DNA of 64,000 bases from NCBI RefSeq assembly GCF_018687785.1, contig NZ_LTBL01000001.1:2161780-2225779 (forward strand). Direction: 5' to 3'. This DNA is from Methanovulcanius yangii (lineage in GTDB: Archaea > Halobacteriota > Methanomicrobia > Methanomicrobiales > Methanomicrobiaceae). The notes beneath the pieces were generated by a model. It was not told where the DNA came from and did not search any database. It saw only the letters and a list, made by a program, of their open reading frames with translations. Positions 36,392 to 45,383 of this stretch are shown here, piece after piece; within the stretch, counting starts at the first letter, position 1; each line of letters starts with the position of its first letter. Position numbers and translations under genes: made by a program.

Positions 36392-36736
36392 ATGAAGGTA
36401 AAGGATCGAATCATGATACTGGCAGAAGCCGAGTATCTGTATCAGAGGGCTCGTCAGAAGGCCGATGGCGAGGACTTCGACGGAGCGCTTGCGCTCCTCG
36501 ATGAGGCCGTGTCGCTTGCGCCGGGTTTCTCCGTTGCACACTGTGAGAAGGGCAACTGCTTCCATTTCATGAATCGCGAGAATGAAGCACTGGAGTCCTA
36601 CGAACGTGCCATTCAGGTAGATCCATACAATGCAGAAGCCTGGTTCCACAAAGGGCAGATCCTGAAGGGAAGAGGGGATGCCAAAGAAGGCGACCGGTGC
36701 ATCGAACGCGCTACCAAACTCTGCTGCGGCAGATAA
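36392..36736 (+). CDS. Small TPR-repeat protein
   Basis: This 114-residue protein consists of about two and a half tetratricopeptide repeats: ADGEDFDGALALLDEAVSLAP, then CEKGNCFHFMNRENEALESY..AIQVDPYNAEAW. It should be a protein-protein interaction module. The ATG at 36392 follows GGGGAAGAGG; an upstream in-frame Met adds residues of no TPR character. Confidence 0.82.
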   Translation: MKVKDRIMILAEAEYLYQRARQKADGEDFDGALALLDEAVSLAPGFSVAHCEKGNCFHFMNRENEALESYERAIQVDPYNAEAWFHKGQILKGRGDAKEGDRCIERATKLCCGR

Positions 36737-36978
36737 CTGCAACACCCACATGTGCACTCCTGTGCTAAGGAGTGAAGACGGGTCGATTGTTTTCGGCTCA
36801 AAGGAGAGGGATGTCGTTTTGGGGAAATCACGGCGTTCCGTATCTCCTGCGTTTTCTATTTCATGCCCGTGCCGGATGCAGGGAATGCGTCCGGCAATAT
36901 GGGACCGGTAATACCCAATATGCGAAATTTCATGGTCCGGCAGGCGTTACGAAGAAGGAAAGAGGAAGGTGGCAGGAC

Positions 36979-37545
36979 ATGACATCATCTCCGGTTTTTG
37001 CCGTACACCCGGATATTCTCCGGTTTGAAGAGGAGATCCGCAATCTCACCGATGATGAGATTACCGGATTTTTCACCCCGGACGGTGTCCTTCTTCTCAG
37101 GCTGGAGGGAACCTGCGTGCCTCGGGAGGGATGTCGCACCATCATACCCGACAGCCGGCAGAAAGCGATTGCCGGGCAGATCATGACCCATAACCATCCG
37201 TCGGAGGCCTCATTCACCGCACGGGATCTCATGGAGGCGTCGTACTTTTCCCTGAAGGAGGTTCGTGTCGTCGGGAAAACGGTTGTCTATTCCATGCAGC
37301 CCGGTCCCGAAGGCTGGCCGTCGCCGCGAAGGATCATGGAGACATTTGAGAGAATATGGGAGAGTCCCGGCCTTATGGAAACGGTTGGGCGGATCGTGGA
37401 TGAGAAGACTGCACGAATGGACGACACCCTCGACAGCGGCGAACAGATGGCATCGATCCGCCTCAGGGTCCGCTCCGATCTCTGCTGCAGGGAACTGGCG
37501 CAGGAGCTGCATCTCATCTACCGGAAGGCTGTTTGGCCGCCATGA
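36979..37545 (+). CDS. RadC/JAB-like domain protein with a variant metal motif
   Basis: This 188-residue protein contains THNHPSEASFTARDLMEAS, which aligns with the RadC/JAMM motif HNHPSG...S..D; a Thr stands where the motif usually has Ser. The following KEVRVVGKTVVYSM matches the strand after the motif. It could be a metalloprotease or isopeptidase-like protein, or a RadC-like DNA-metabolism protein; the function is unknown. The ATG at 36979 follows AGGAAGGTGG; a long upstream extension in frame is unlikely to be real. Confidence 0.72.
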   Translation: MTSSPVFAVHPDILRFEEEIRNLTDDEITGFFTPDGVLLLRLEGTCVPREGCRTIIPDSRQKAIAGQIMTHNHPSEASFTARDLMEASYFSLKEVRVVGKTVVYSMQPGPEGWPSPRRIMETFERIWESPGLMETVGRIVDEKTARMDDTLDSGEQMASIRLRVRSDLCCRELAQELHLIYRKAVWPP

Positions 37546-37646
37546 TCCACGTGGTTCTTCCGGCCGGAGAGTGTCTCTCGGGGGGAACGTCTGCCGTTCA
37601 CCTCCGTGACCGCACATTTATGCCATACAAGGATGTATAGACCATT

Positions 37647-38012
37647 ATGGGTGAGAAGTTCGTTTTTATGAAGCACCGGGCAGTCTGCTACAACTGCGGC
37701 CAGGATGTCGATCAGGTGATCAAGGCCGTCTCGCCGAAGGCGGAAGTGGTCTGTTCCAACTGTTCGGCAACCCGGATTTTTATTCCAAAATATGAGGAAG
37801 TGGCAGAGCCGGGGCAGTTCGAACCGCCGATCAGCTGCTATGAGATCTGGCAGCTCGAGACGGGGGCGACCTGCAAGAACTGCAAGGTAACCGGGCCGCA
37901 TGAGATTATCATCGGGTGCAACAACTTCAGTACGCGCTGCAACAACTGCGGGTACACGCACTTCTACAAATTCGACATGGAGTACGTCGGGCAGTGCCCG
38001 ATTGAAGAATAA
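37647..38012 (+). CDS. Zinc-ribbon protein with four CxxC pairs
   Basis: This 121-residue protein has CYNC, CSNC, CKNC and CNNC pairs spread along its length, suggesting two zinc ribbons. I recognise no family with a known role; it looks methanogen specific. A CACATTTATGCC element about 30 bp upstream suggests a leaderless start at 37647. Confidence 0.75.
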   Translation: MGEKFVFMKHRAVCYNCGQDVDQVIKAVSPKAEVVCSNCSATRIFIPKYEEVAEPGQFEPPISCYEIWQLETGATCKNCKVTGPHEIIIGCNNFSTRCNNCGYTHFYKFDMEYVGQCPIEE

Positions 38013-38032
38013 AAAAAATATTGTTCTCTCTT

Positions 38033-39496
38033 CTACTCTCTTCTCTTTCTGCCCCGAAGTGCAAAACATGCAAGTGCCAGAAGACCGGCAGGGACAACAC
38101 AGGTGCCCGCGGGTGTCTCCTGTGCCGGTGGGGCGGGGGTGAGCCCGATGGTGAGGCTTGCGGTCTCTCCGGCGGAGAGTGTTCCCGAGGTGGTGTAGTC
38201 TTCGTAGCCTGCCAGGGCGAGTCTGAGGGTGTGCTCGCCGGGTGCAAGGTTCTCCACGGTGACCGGCGTTGCGCCCTTATAGAGATTGTCGATGTAGACC
38301 TGTGCTCCCTGCGGGTCGGATGCGACCTGCACTGATGCGGTGCCGGTCCCGGGTGCTACCGGTGTGAGGGAGAAGGAGACCGTGGTGGATGCCCCGGCGA
38401 TGACGGAGACGGAGGTCGTATCATCATTGTACCCTTCAAGTTCCGCCCGGACCGTGTGCCTCCCGGCGGAAATCCCGTTGATGATCAGGGGATAGGCCGG
38501 GTCGGTGACGCCGTATGCCACCCCGTCGACCGTTATTGCTGCATAGGAGGGGTTCGATGTCACACTCAGGGTGCCGGTGGTCGGGACGGCGATCTTCTCA
38601 AGTGATTTCGAGACGGTCGTCTCCTGGTTGGCATAGATGCGGACAGCGGACTTCGTCCAGTCATAGTAGCCGGATTTCGTCAGTTCAAGGGTGTAGGAGG
38701 CGGGTATGAGGCTGCCGATGGTCCGCGGCGTCTGTCCCTGGTATTTGCCGTTCAGATAGATGTTCGCTCCCTGCGGATTCGAGCTGACATACAGCGATCC
38801 ATACTGCTGTGAGGCCGTAAGAGAGGCATGGATATGCGTCGTCTGCCCTGCAACGACAGAGATGGTCTGCTTCCATGTATCGTAGCCGGATTTGATCACT
38901 TCGAGCGTGTGGCTGCCGGGGGGAAGGCCTGAACAGAGCTGCGGGGTCGCCCCGTAATAGACGCCATCCACGTAGACACTCGCTCCGGATGGGGAAGAGG
39001 TCACATCAATCTCACCGGTTGTCGGTTGTACGGGGTTGAGGGTGAGGTAGACCGAGGTATGTTGTCCATCCGCAGGTACCGGCGGAAGCGACGTGGATGC
39101 GGACTGGTAGCCGCTCTTTTCGGCAGTCACCGTTGAGTACGGTGTCCCTGTCGTTGCGACGGGAACCGTCAGAAGGCCCCCGCTGGTCACCCCTTTGTAC
39201 TCCCCGTCAAACGAGATCGATGCCCCGTTGATATTGGTGTAGATGTCGTAGTACGACGTGCCCGAGCCCGGTATGCCGGGAAGATTGGTCGGCTCGGGCG
39301 TCGGAGTTATTGGGAGAACGGTCGCTTCCGGTGTCTGAGTCACAGGCAGTATGGTTGCGTCGTCCTGTGCGGCTGCGGGGCCTGCCACCATGAGGAGCCC
39401 TGCAATCAGCAACAGAATCGGCCACTTCTTCGAGGATATTGTCCGGGATGTCCCGGACAGGTGTAGCGTCAGAAATCCCATCCATTGGGTATTCAT
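38033..39496 (-). CDS. Surface protein with five PEGA repeats
   Basis: This 487-residue protein has a signal peptide (ILLLIAGLLMVAGPAAAQ near residue 27), a Thr/Pro-rich spacer, then about five PEGA-type repeats of 75-85 residues (GASVYVDGVYYGATPQ, GANIYLNGKYQGQTP, AAITVDGVAYGVTDP, GAQVYIDNLYKGATPVTV). A C-terminal hydrophobic helix followed by RGRKRRE should anchor it. PEGA repeats are extracellular beta modules. The first Met (39496) or the sixth codon may be the start. Confidence 0.85.
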   Translation of the reverse strand: MNTQWMGFLTLHLSGTSRTISSKKWPILLLIAGLLMVAGPAAAQDDATILPVTQTPEATVLPITPTPEPTNLPGIPGSGTSYYDIYTNINGASISFDGEYKGVTSGGLLTVPVATTGTPYSTVTAEKSGYQSASTSLPPVPADGQHTSVYLTLNPVQPTTGEIDVTSSPSGASVYVDGVYYGATPQLCSGLPPGSHTLEVIKSGYDTWKQTISVVAGQTTHIHASLTASQQYGSLYVSSNPQGANIYLNGKYQGQTPRTIGSLIPASYTLELTKSGYYDWTKSAVRIYANQETTVSKSLEKIAVPTTGTLSVTSNPSYAAITVDGVAYGVTDPAYPLIINGISAGRHTVRAELEGYNDDTTSVSVIAGASTTVSFSLTPVAPGTGTASVQVASDPQGAQVYIDNLYKGATPVTVENLAPGEHTLRLALAGYEDYTTSGTLSAGETASLTIGLTPAPPAQETPAGTCVVPAGLLALACFALRGRKRRE

Positions 39497-39610
39497 AATA
39501 AAGAGGGAGAATACCCGTCACTATTTTTAAATGTTACCCGGATTATCGGCACATGAGGGATGAGGGGAAAAAAGGTGATGTGGGAAATTGAGTGGGAGGA
39601 AAGGACGCTT

Positions 39611-39856
39611 TTAGTCCTCTTCCCTGACCATGGTGATGGCCTTCTTCGGGCATTCCTTTGCGCAGATGCCGCAGCCCTTGCAGTAGTCGAGGTCGATCTC
39701 GAGGTTTTCGTCGATCGTCCCGTCCGGGCAGTACTGGCGGCAGAGACCACACTCGTTGCATGCCTCCCTGTCGACCACCGGACGGAATGTCCGCCAGGTA
39801 CCGGTCTTTCCTGCGGCGCCCTGTGCCGGGCGTGAAATGGCAAGTTTTGCGCTCAT
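39611..39856 (-). CDS. porD: Pyruvate:ferredoxin oxidoreductase delta subunit (2x[4Fe-4S])
   Basis: This 81-residue ferredoxin-like subunit has two cluster motifs, CNECGLCRQYCP and CKGCGICAKECP. It passes electrons from the TPP site to ferredoxin. It overlaps the gamma gene by ATGA and ends the por operon. Confidence 0.93.
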   Translation of the reverse strand: MSAKLAISRPAQGAAGKTGTWRTFRPVVDREACNECGLCRQYCPDGTIDENLEIDLDYCKGCGICAKECPKKAITMVREED

Positions 39857-40380
39857 ATCTTCAGCTCCTCATAGGCCTTCAGTGCGGCCTCTACATTGCG
39901 TTCGTCAGGGAATGTATCTGCGATGGCCTTCTGTGCCGATTCACGGGAGATGATGCCCATCTTCGCAATCGCTCCGATGAGCGGCGTGTTGAGAATCGGG
40001 TTGCCCGCAAGGACCATCTTCAGGGAGAGGGCAATCGAGGTGAGGTCCACCGTGTAGGTCGTATGCCCTTCGATCTCCACCGGGTGCGGGGAGTTGACGA
40101 GCACAACGCCGTCTTCCCTGAGGCCCGCCGTCACATCGACGAGGTCCATGATCGACGCATCGAGGACGATGACGAGGTCCGGTGTCCGAATCTGCGAATA
40201 GACCCGGATGGGGGTGTCGTCCACCCGGATGAAGGAGACGACCGGCGCCCCACGGCGTTCGGCGCCGTAGAGGGGGGTGGCGGTCGCGTATTTTCCGTCC
40301 AGGAAGGCCGCGTAGGCAAGGACCTTTGCCGCGGTCACCCCGCCCTGTCCACCCCGGGAGTGAAGCCGTATTTCATACAT
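39853..40380 (-). CDS. porC: Pyruvate:ferredoxin oxidoreductase gamma subunit
   Basis: This 175-residue subunit has the family opening IRLHSRGGQGGVTAAKVLAYAA, GAERRGAPVVSFIR, and the ending of archaeal four-subunit POR enzymes. Its ATG overlaps the alpha stop (TGATG). Confidence 0.94.
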   Translation of the reverse strand: MYEIRLHSRGGQGGVTAAKVLAYAAFLDGKYATATPLYGAERRGAPVVSFIRVDDTPIRVYSQIRTPDLVIVLDASIMDLVDVTAGLREDGVVLVNSPHPVEIEGHTTYTVDLTSIALSLKMVLAGNPILNTPLIGAIAKMGIISRESAQKAIADTFPDERNVEAALKAYEELKI

Positions 40381-41486
40381 CAGGCATCAACTCCGAACCA
40401 GTACTCGCCGTCTTCTTCTCTCATGCGGACGAAGGAGGCGATGTCCTTGTAGGTCACGTCCTGGCCGCCGAGGCCGGCGATGACGGAGAACGGTCTGCAC
40501 CCGCATTTTGCCCGAAGCTCGTTTGCGAGAATGCCGCCGTATCCGAAGGAGTAGTCGCGGTCGATGACGACGACCTCCTTGTCGGCAAGGTCGATTACCG
40601 GGAAGGGACGGAACCAGCGGACCCGCATCGAGCCTGCACGGACTCCTTCGTTACGGAGCATATCGACGGCGACCTCCATCTCTTTTCCGAGGGTACCCAT
40701 CGCGATGATGACGACCTCCGCATCCTCGCAGCGGTACTCCTCGACCATATCGTAGCGGCGACCGTACTTCGCGGCAAAGGCCTCTTCGACCTCTTTTATG
40801 ACCGCAACGGAGTCCCGCATGCCCCGCTCGATGTCCCAGCGGAACTTGAAGTGTTCGCTGCCGGTGGTGAGCGTCCCGTAGCCGCCTGGGTTTTCTATAT
40901 CGATGGCGTGGGGTGTGCTCGTCGGAGGAAGGAATCCTTCGGGGTCGACGGTGTCAAAGGGTTGGGTGATGTGGGTGAGGAGGAACCCGTCGAGGTTGAT
41001 CATGACCGGGAGGAGGACATTTGCATGCTCAGCAATCCGGAATGCCATGAAGGTCGCATCGTAGGCCTCCTGGGCGGTGCCGGCGTAGCACTGGAGCCAC
41101 CCGGTGTCCCGCATGGAGAGGGAATCCGAGTGTTCTGCGCCGATGTTCCAGCCGGGACCAAGGGCCCGGTTTGCGTTTGCCATGACGATCGGGAGGCGTG
41201 CGCCTGCCGTCATGTGGAGCATCTCGCACATATAGACGAGCCCGTGGGAGCTCGTTGCCGTAAAGGTCCGCACACCCGTTGCGGCGGCTCCGATACAGGC
41301 GGCCATCGAGGAGTGCTCGGACTCCACGGGGATATAGCGGGCGTCCATCGACCCGTCGGCGACGTAGTTTGCGATCTCCTCGACGATCTCGGTCTGGGGG
41401 GTGATTGGGTATGCCGCGACGACGACCGGTTTTGCGTCACGGACGGCAAGAGCGACGGCCTTGTTGCCTGTTCCTATGGTCAGCAT
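40380..41486 (-). CDS. porA: Pyruvate:ferredoxin oxidoreductase alpha subunit
   Basis: This 368-residue subunit forms the pyrimidine domain: TGNKAVALAVRDAKPVVVAAYPITPQTEIVEEI, ESEHSSMAACIGAAATG (Glu for TPP activation) and ATSSHGLVYMCE are conserved; quoted motifs are partial. The ATG at 41486 overlaps the beta 3' end by 7 bp; a long upstream frame is antisense noise. Confidence 0.95.
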   Translation of the reverse strand: MLTIGTGNKAVALAVRDAKPVVVAAYPITPQTEIVEEIANYVADGSMDARYIPVESEHSSMAACIGAAATGVRTFTATSSHGLVYMCEMLHMTAGARLPIVMANANRALGPGWNIGAEHSDSLSMRDTGWLQCYAGTAQEAYDATFMAFRIAEHANVLLPVMINLDGFLLTHITQPFDTVDPEGFLPPTSTPHAIDIENPGGYGTLTTGSEHFKFRWDIERGMRDSVAVIKEVEEAFAAKYGRRYDMVEEYRCEDAEVVIIAMGTLGKEMEVAVDMLRNEGVRAGSMRVRWFRPFPVIDLADKEVVVIDRDYSFGYGGILANELRAKCGCRPFSVIAGLGGQDVTYKDIASFVRMREEDGEYWFGVDA

Positions 41487-42358
41487 TCGCTTTCCACCTC
41501 CTTCTGCAGGCAGCCGATGGTGCGATCCACCATCGCCTGTATCTCGGTGATCTGGTCGTCGGTGATGCCCTTGAATCTCCCCTGGCGGGTGAGGTAGTCT
41601 GCAACAGGGATGCGTTTCTTCATCGCAGCCTTCGATGCGCCTGTAATGGCGAGTTTGCCGTGGTCGCGTTCCCAGAGGACCCACATGCCGGACTTGACCG
41701 CGAGTTTGCCCATTTCGACGGTCTCATCCGAGGGGAAGCGCCAGCCCGGCGGGCAGGGGGCAAGCACGTGCATGAACTTCGGGCCCGGAATGGAGAGGGC
41801 CTTTACCACCTTGTTGTAGAGATCCATGGGGTAGGCGGCGCAGGCGGTCGCCTGATAGACGGGGTTGTGGGCCGCAACGATGGCGTCCAGATCCTTCTTA
41901 TGGTCCGTCTTCCCTGCAGGCGTCGTGGTGGTCCGGGCGGCAAGGGGGGTTGCCCCCGACCGCTGCATCCCGGTGTTGGAATACGCCTCGTTATCGTAGC
42001 AGATATACAGGAAATCGTTGCCTCGTTCAAGGGCACCGGAGAGTGCCTGGATGCCGATATCCACCGTTCCGCCGTCACCTGCGTAGCAGATTACATTCGT
42101 CTTCCTTCCGCTTGCCCGAAACGCCTCGCTCATCCCCGACCCGACGGCCGCGGCAGAGGCGAAGGCGACGTTGTAGACAGGGATATTCATTGCCGTTGTC
42201 GGATAGACGCCCTGAATGACGCTCGTACAGCAGGCCGGGATGACCAGCACCGTATCCGGGCCCGCCGCCTTGGTCACGTAGCGGAGGATCAGGGATGACG
42301 GGCACCCGGCGCACGCCGATGTCGTCTTTAAGATATACTCCTCGTCTGGAATTGCCAT
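41480..42358 (-). CDS. porB: Pyruvate:ferredoxin oxidoreductase beta subunit
   Basis: This 292-residue subunit binds TPP pyrophosphate and a [4Fe-4S] cluster: CAGCPSSLILRY near the N-terminus, GDGGTVDIGIQALSGALERG (TPP motif) and YDNEAYSNTGMQ. CAGCP, rather than CPGCG, favours POR over KOR. ATG at 42358 is preferred to a GTG two codons earlier. The enzyme fixes CO2 onto acetyl-CoA to make pyruvate in methanogens. Confidence 0.95.
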   Translation of the reverse strand: MAIPDEEYILKTTSACAGCPSSLILRYVTKAAGPDTVLVIPACCTSVIQGVYPTTAMNIPVYNVAFASAAAVGSGMSEAFRASGRKTNVICYAGDGGTVDIGIQALSGALERGNDFLYICYDNEAYSNTGMQRSGATPLAARTTTTPAGKTDHKKDLDAIVAAHNPVYQATACAAYPMDLYNKVVKALSIPGPKFMHVLAPCPPGWRFPSDETVEMGKLAVKSGMWVLWERDHGKLAITGASKAAMKKRIPVADYLTRQGRFKGITDDQITEIQAMVDRTIGCLQKEVESEC

Positions 42359-42711
42359 ACTCACTCAAACCCACAGAGATAATTTTTCATGATTAATGAT
42401 GAATGTCAGGTAATTTTTGTAAGGAAACAGTATAGCCTTTCCCCTGTGTCCATTTCGGTGAGCTGATGCGAAGGAACGATGCAGGCGAAAGGCGCCTTCC
42501 GGCCACGAAATCGGGAATCAGCCGTATATTTTTTCGTATTGGTTCAGCAGCGACGGGGTTTCGGGGAAAGACATGGCCGTAATTTTCGGGTATCGGGCGG
42601 TGGGGTTTCCTGAGGCATCCGGCGGCGGATGAGGGATAATTCCCTGAATGCGAAACTCAATATTCTTAAATATCCGTGCATCGTCGATTACTATTAGGAA
42701 GTGTACCCGTA
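42359..42711. other. Intergenic region between por operon and coiled-coil/TM pair
   Basis: This 350-bp gap holds the por promoter (AT-rich AAAAATTATC near 42380-42390, minus strand) and the TATA-like TTCTTAAATAT at 42664-42674 for the downstream gene. No supported gene. Confidence 0.5.
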
Positions 42712-43740
42712 ATGCCAGAGAAATCTGAAGATGCTCACGGCACTCCTGCAACGGCAGATACCAGGTCCATGGGGGAGAAAGTCAGGGACCAGCTGCGTGG
42801 TGCTGCAGGAGATAAGGAGCCGGCCGGAACGGAAGGAGAATCCGACAGCGGAGGGGGGGCTGCCACATCCCCTCCGCCTGCAGAAACGGCGGCGGGAGGG
42901 GCGGCAAAACCGGCCGTCACTCCTGACGACATCATTGGCGGTCCTGCTGAGGTGGGCCGTTCCGCTCCTTCCGCCGATGCCCAGCCCGCGGCCGAGCCAT
43001 CAGCTGCATCCGGAGAGGTCATGGCGGATGTTTCTGCAGGCATGGACGCCTCATGGGATGTCGGTGAAAAGGGCGTTGTCGCCGAAGACCTCACGCGCCG
43101 CCTTGAGGATGCCAGTGCAGACGAAGAGATCCGGCGCCGTCTCGACAGCGTCCGCGAATGGGAGGAGAAGGAGGAGGCCGCAAAACAGGAGAAGGATCTC
43201 CAGCGAAAGGAGATCGAACGGGAGTACGAACAGAGGAGAAAGGACGAGCGCCACGGGAAATGGAAACGGAATGCCATGGTCGTCGGCGGACTTCTCGTCA
43301 TTGTCCTTGTCGCTGCACTGCTCTCGTTCTCCGTTTCGATGAATCTGCCCTCAACGGCCGAATCGTTCCCGTTCATCAGCACCTATGATGTCCGGATGCC
43401 GCAGGGAACGCCGGTGGAGTTTGCAAACATCCCCGTGACAGTCTCGGGCACGGGCGAGAAGGTGATCGTAAGCATCGCCGGAGGGCTCGGAACCGAACTG
43501 CAGGTCGGCGACCAGATCACGTTCTCCGATCCGAGGCGGGTCAACATCCGTATCTTTGGTATCACCCTTCTCGAAACCGATTATCAGGTGATCGCGGAGT
43601 TCAGGGGATACATCCCGCAGACCCAGCAGAACGATTTCTATGTGGCAGTGATGACCACGGATCCGTTGCCGGGGTGGGCTGTCGATGTCATCCTTCCCGA
43701 TAATGTCGAGGCATACCCCGTCAACGCGGAAATTGTCTGA
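42712..43740 (+). CDS. Single-TM protein with disordered/coiled cytoplasmic arm and exodomain (paralogue 1)
   Basis: This 342-residue protein has a low-complexity Ala/Gly/Pro/Glu N-terminus, a charged helical segment (about residues 125-190, EEKEEAAKQEKDLQRKEIER), one TM helix (about 195-217) and an outer beta-rich domain starting FISTYDVRMPQGTPVEFANIPV. There is no signal peptide, so the long arm should be cytoplasmic. The outer domain is clearly related to that of the next gene. Function unknown. Confidence 0.8.
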   Translation: MPEKSEDAHGTPATADTRSMGEKVRDQLRGAAGDKEPAGTEGESDSGGGAATSPPPAETAAGGAAKPAVTPDDIIGGPAEVGRSAPSADAQPAAEPSAASGEVMADVSAGMDASWDVGEKGVVAEDLTRRLEDASADEEIRRRLDSVREWEEKEEAAKQEKDLQRKEIEREYEQRRKDERHGKWKRNAMVVGGLLVIVLVAALLSFSVSMNLPSTAESFPFISTYDVRMPQGTPVEFANIPVTVSGTGEKVIVSIAGGLGTELQVGDQITFSDPRRVNIRIFGITLLETDYQVIAEFRGYIPQTQQNDFYVAVMTTDPLPGWAVDVILPDNVEAYPVNAEIV

Positions 43741-43831
43741 CAAATCCTATTTTTTCACGAATATATCTGGGAATGCATAAATAGGCTGACGTGCTTTCAT
43801 TTATTGTTCAATTCAGGGGGAAATTACGCAT

Positions 43832-44605
43832 ATGTCAGATGAAGAGCATACGGGTACCGCTCCTGCTGCAGGAGACAGTGGTGCCGCCTCTCCCATCCCG
43901 GAAGAGGAGCGCCGGAAAATCGTCGAAGAAGAGCGAAAGAAGTGGGAAGAAGAGCAGCGGAAAGAGGAACTGGAAAAGAAGGCCCGCGAGCTCGAGAAGG
44001 TAGAGCAGGAGAAGAAGGCCGAGGCGGAGCGCCGCGAAGCGGAACGGAAGGTAAAGGAGGAAGAGGAACGCAAGGCGGCCGAACGTAAAAAAATCGAGAA
44101 GGAGATCCGTGCCGAGGAAAAAAAGAAGGCAAAAGGGAATAGGTTCGGATTCGGGAAGTTCCTTATCCTCCTGCTTGCGGCAGTGGTCGTCATCGGGGCC
44201 GTGGGATACCTGACCTTCGATGCATTCGGGAACCAGAACCCGTGGGGTGACACCTATCCATACGTCGCAAACTACGACGTTCACCTGCCTGATTCAAAGG
44301 AGGTCCACTTCGGCAACGTCCCTGTCCTTGCCGTCACGTCCGGTGAGCAGATTACCCTGAAGATCGGTAATGACCGGCGCACGTTCGGCCTCGGGGAGAC
44401 CGTGGAATTTCCGGCAAAGCATATGACCGTAAAGATGTACGGGATGGCACTGCGGGAGAGCGATTATGCACTGACCGTGACCTATCGCGGCCTCGTGGAC
44501 AATCGCCTCAACTTCCTCATCGTTGCACGGACATCCCAACCGGCGATGCCCGGATGGATGTCGGGGATGATCATTCCCAGGGATGTCCTCGTTCGTGCGG
44601 TATAG
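43832..44605 (+). CDS. Single-TM protein with coiled-coil cytoplasmic arm and exodomain (paralogue 2)
   Basis: This 257-residue protein repeats the layout of its neighbour: an acidic start, a Lys/Glu-rich single helix (about 25-105), one TM (about 108-130), and an outer domain of about 120 residues opening VANYDVHLPDSKEVHFGNVPV and closing P.MPGWMSGMIIPRDV (the neighbour has P.LPGWAVDVILPDNV). Its own AT-rich promoter-like run and GGGGGA ribosome site precede it. The last 35 bp overlap truA on the other strand. Confidence 0.8.
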   Translation: MSDEEHTGTAPAAGDSGAASPIPEEERRKIVEEERKKWEEEQRKEELEKKARELEKVEQEKKAEAERREAERKVKEEEERKAAERKKIEKEIRAEEKKKAKGNRFGFGKFLILLLAAVVVIGAVGYLTFDAFGNQNPWGDTYPYVANYDVHLPDSKEVHFGNVPVLAVTSGEQITLKIGNDRRTFGLGETVEFPAKHMTVKMYGMALRESDYALTVTYRGLVDNRLNFLIVARTSQPAMPGWMSGMIIPRDVLVRAV

Positions 44606-45383
44606 ATAAACAATCCGTCACTTTTTTTAACGACGCATACCTGCGCCGTTGTTCGGTGAGCGCATCCTCGCGGCGGTTGCCGGGAGCCATCGGGGCAAAT
44701 GCAGTGCCGCAGTCGATGTCCCAGAGGACGAGTGCATCGGGAGGTGCGGGTGGCAGATGTCTCCCGGTTCCGGTGGCAAGGAGGCGCCCTATCTCGTCTG
44801 CGCTCATTTCACCGCGTCCCGCAGCAATCAGCGACGATGCGATGCAGCGAACCATGTTCCAGAGAAAACTCTCTCCCTCGATCTCAAAGACGAGGAAGTC
44901 CTCCAGGGGGATGATCCGTGTCGTATGGATGGTCCGGACCGGATTTTTGCCCTCCAGACGGGCAAAACAGGAGAAGTCGTGCGTCCCCGGAAAACACCCT
45001 GCGGCCTCCCGGAGGAGGTCCTCGTCGAGGAGTGGATCGTACAGGTAATACCGATAGGTCCGGCGCCTGGCACGGTACCGGGGATGAAAGGCGTCATCGA
45101 CCGCCGCCCATCCGGTGCACCAGCAGTCCGGCGGGAGGACCGCGTTGAGTTTGGCCACCGCACGTGTCGGCTGCGTTGTGGAGAAGGCGCAGACCTGACC
45201 CCTGGCATGCACTCCCCGGTCCGTGCGTCCGGCAAAGGCAAGTCCCGCCTCCCGCCAGTCCTCGAAGAGGCCGAGCCGGATGCATGCCTGCGCCATATCG
45301 CCTTCAATGGTCCGCAGCCCGGGCTGGACCTGGGACCCGAAAAAATCCGTGCCAAAATAGGCGACCCGGAAGGCAAGCCTCAC
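44571..45383 (-). CDS. truA: tRNA pseudouridine synthase A
   Basis: This 270-residue enzyme makes pseudouridine at positions 38-40 of tRNA anticodon arms. It has AGRTDRGVHA with the catalytic Asp55, the RRRTYRYYLYD strand and the FLWNMVRCIAS motif. Its ATG overlaps the PHP gene stop (ATGA). Confidence 0.95.
   Translation of the reverse strand: MRLAFRVAYFGTDFFGSQVQPGLRTIEGDMAQACIRLGLFEDWREAGLAFAGRTDRGVHARGQVCAFSTTQPTRAVAKLNAVLPPDCWCTGWAAVDDAFHPRYRARRRTYRYYLYDPLLDEDLLREAAGCFPGTHDFSCFARLEGKNPVRTIHTTRIIPLEDFLVFEIEGESFLWNMVRCIASSLIAAGRGEMSADEIGRLLATGTGRHLPPAPPDALVLWDIDCGTAFAPMAPGNRREDALTEQRRRYASLKKVTDCLSIPHERGHPWE

Noticed and set aside
42518-42751. 77-codon minus-strand frame upstream of the coiled-coil pair
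   Set aside because: It overlaps the promoter and start of a supported gene and shows no family features.
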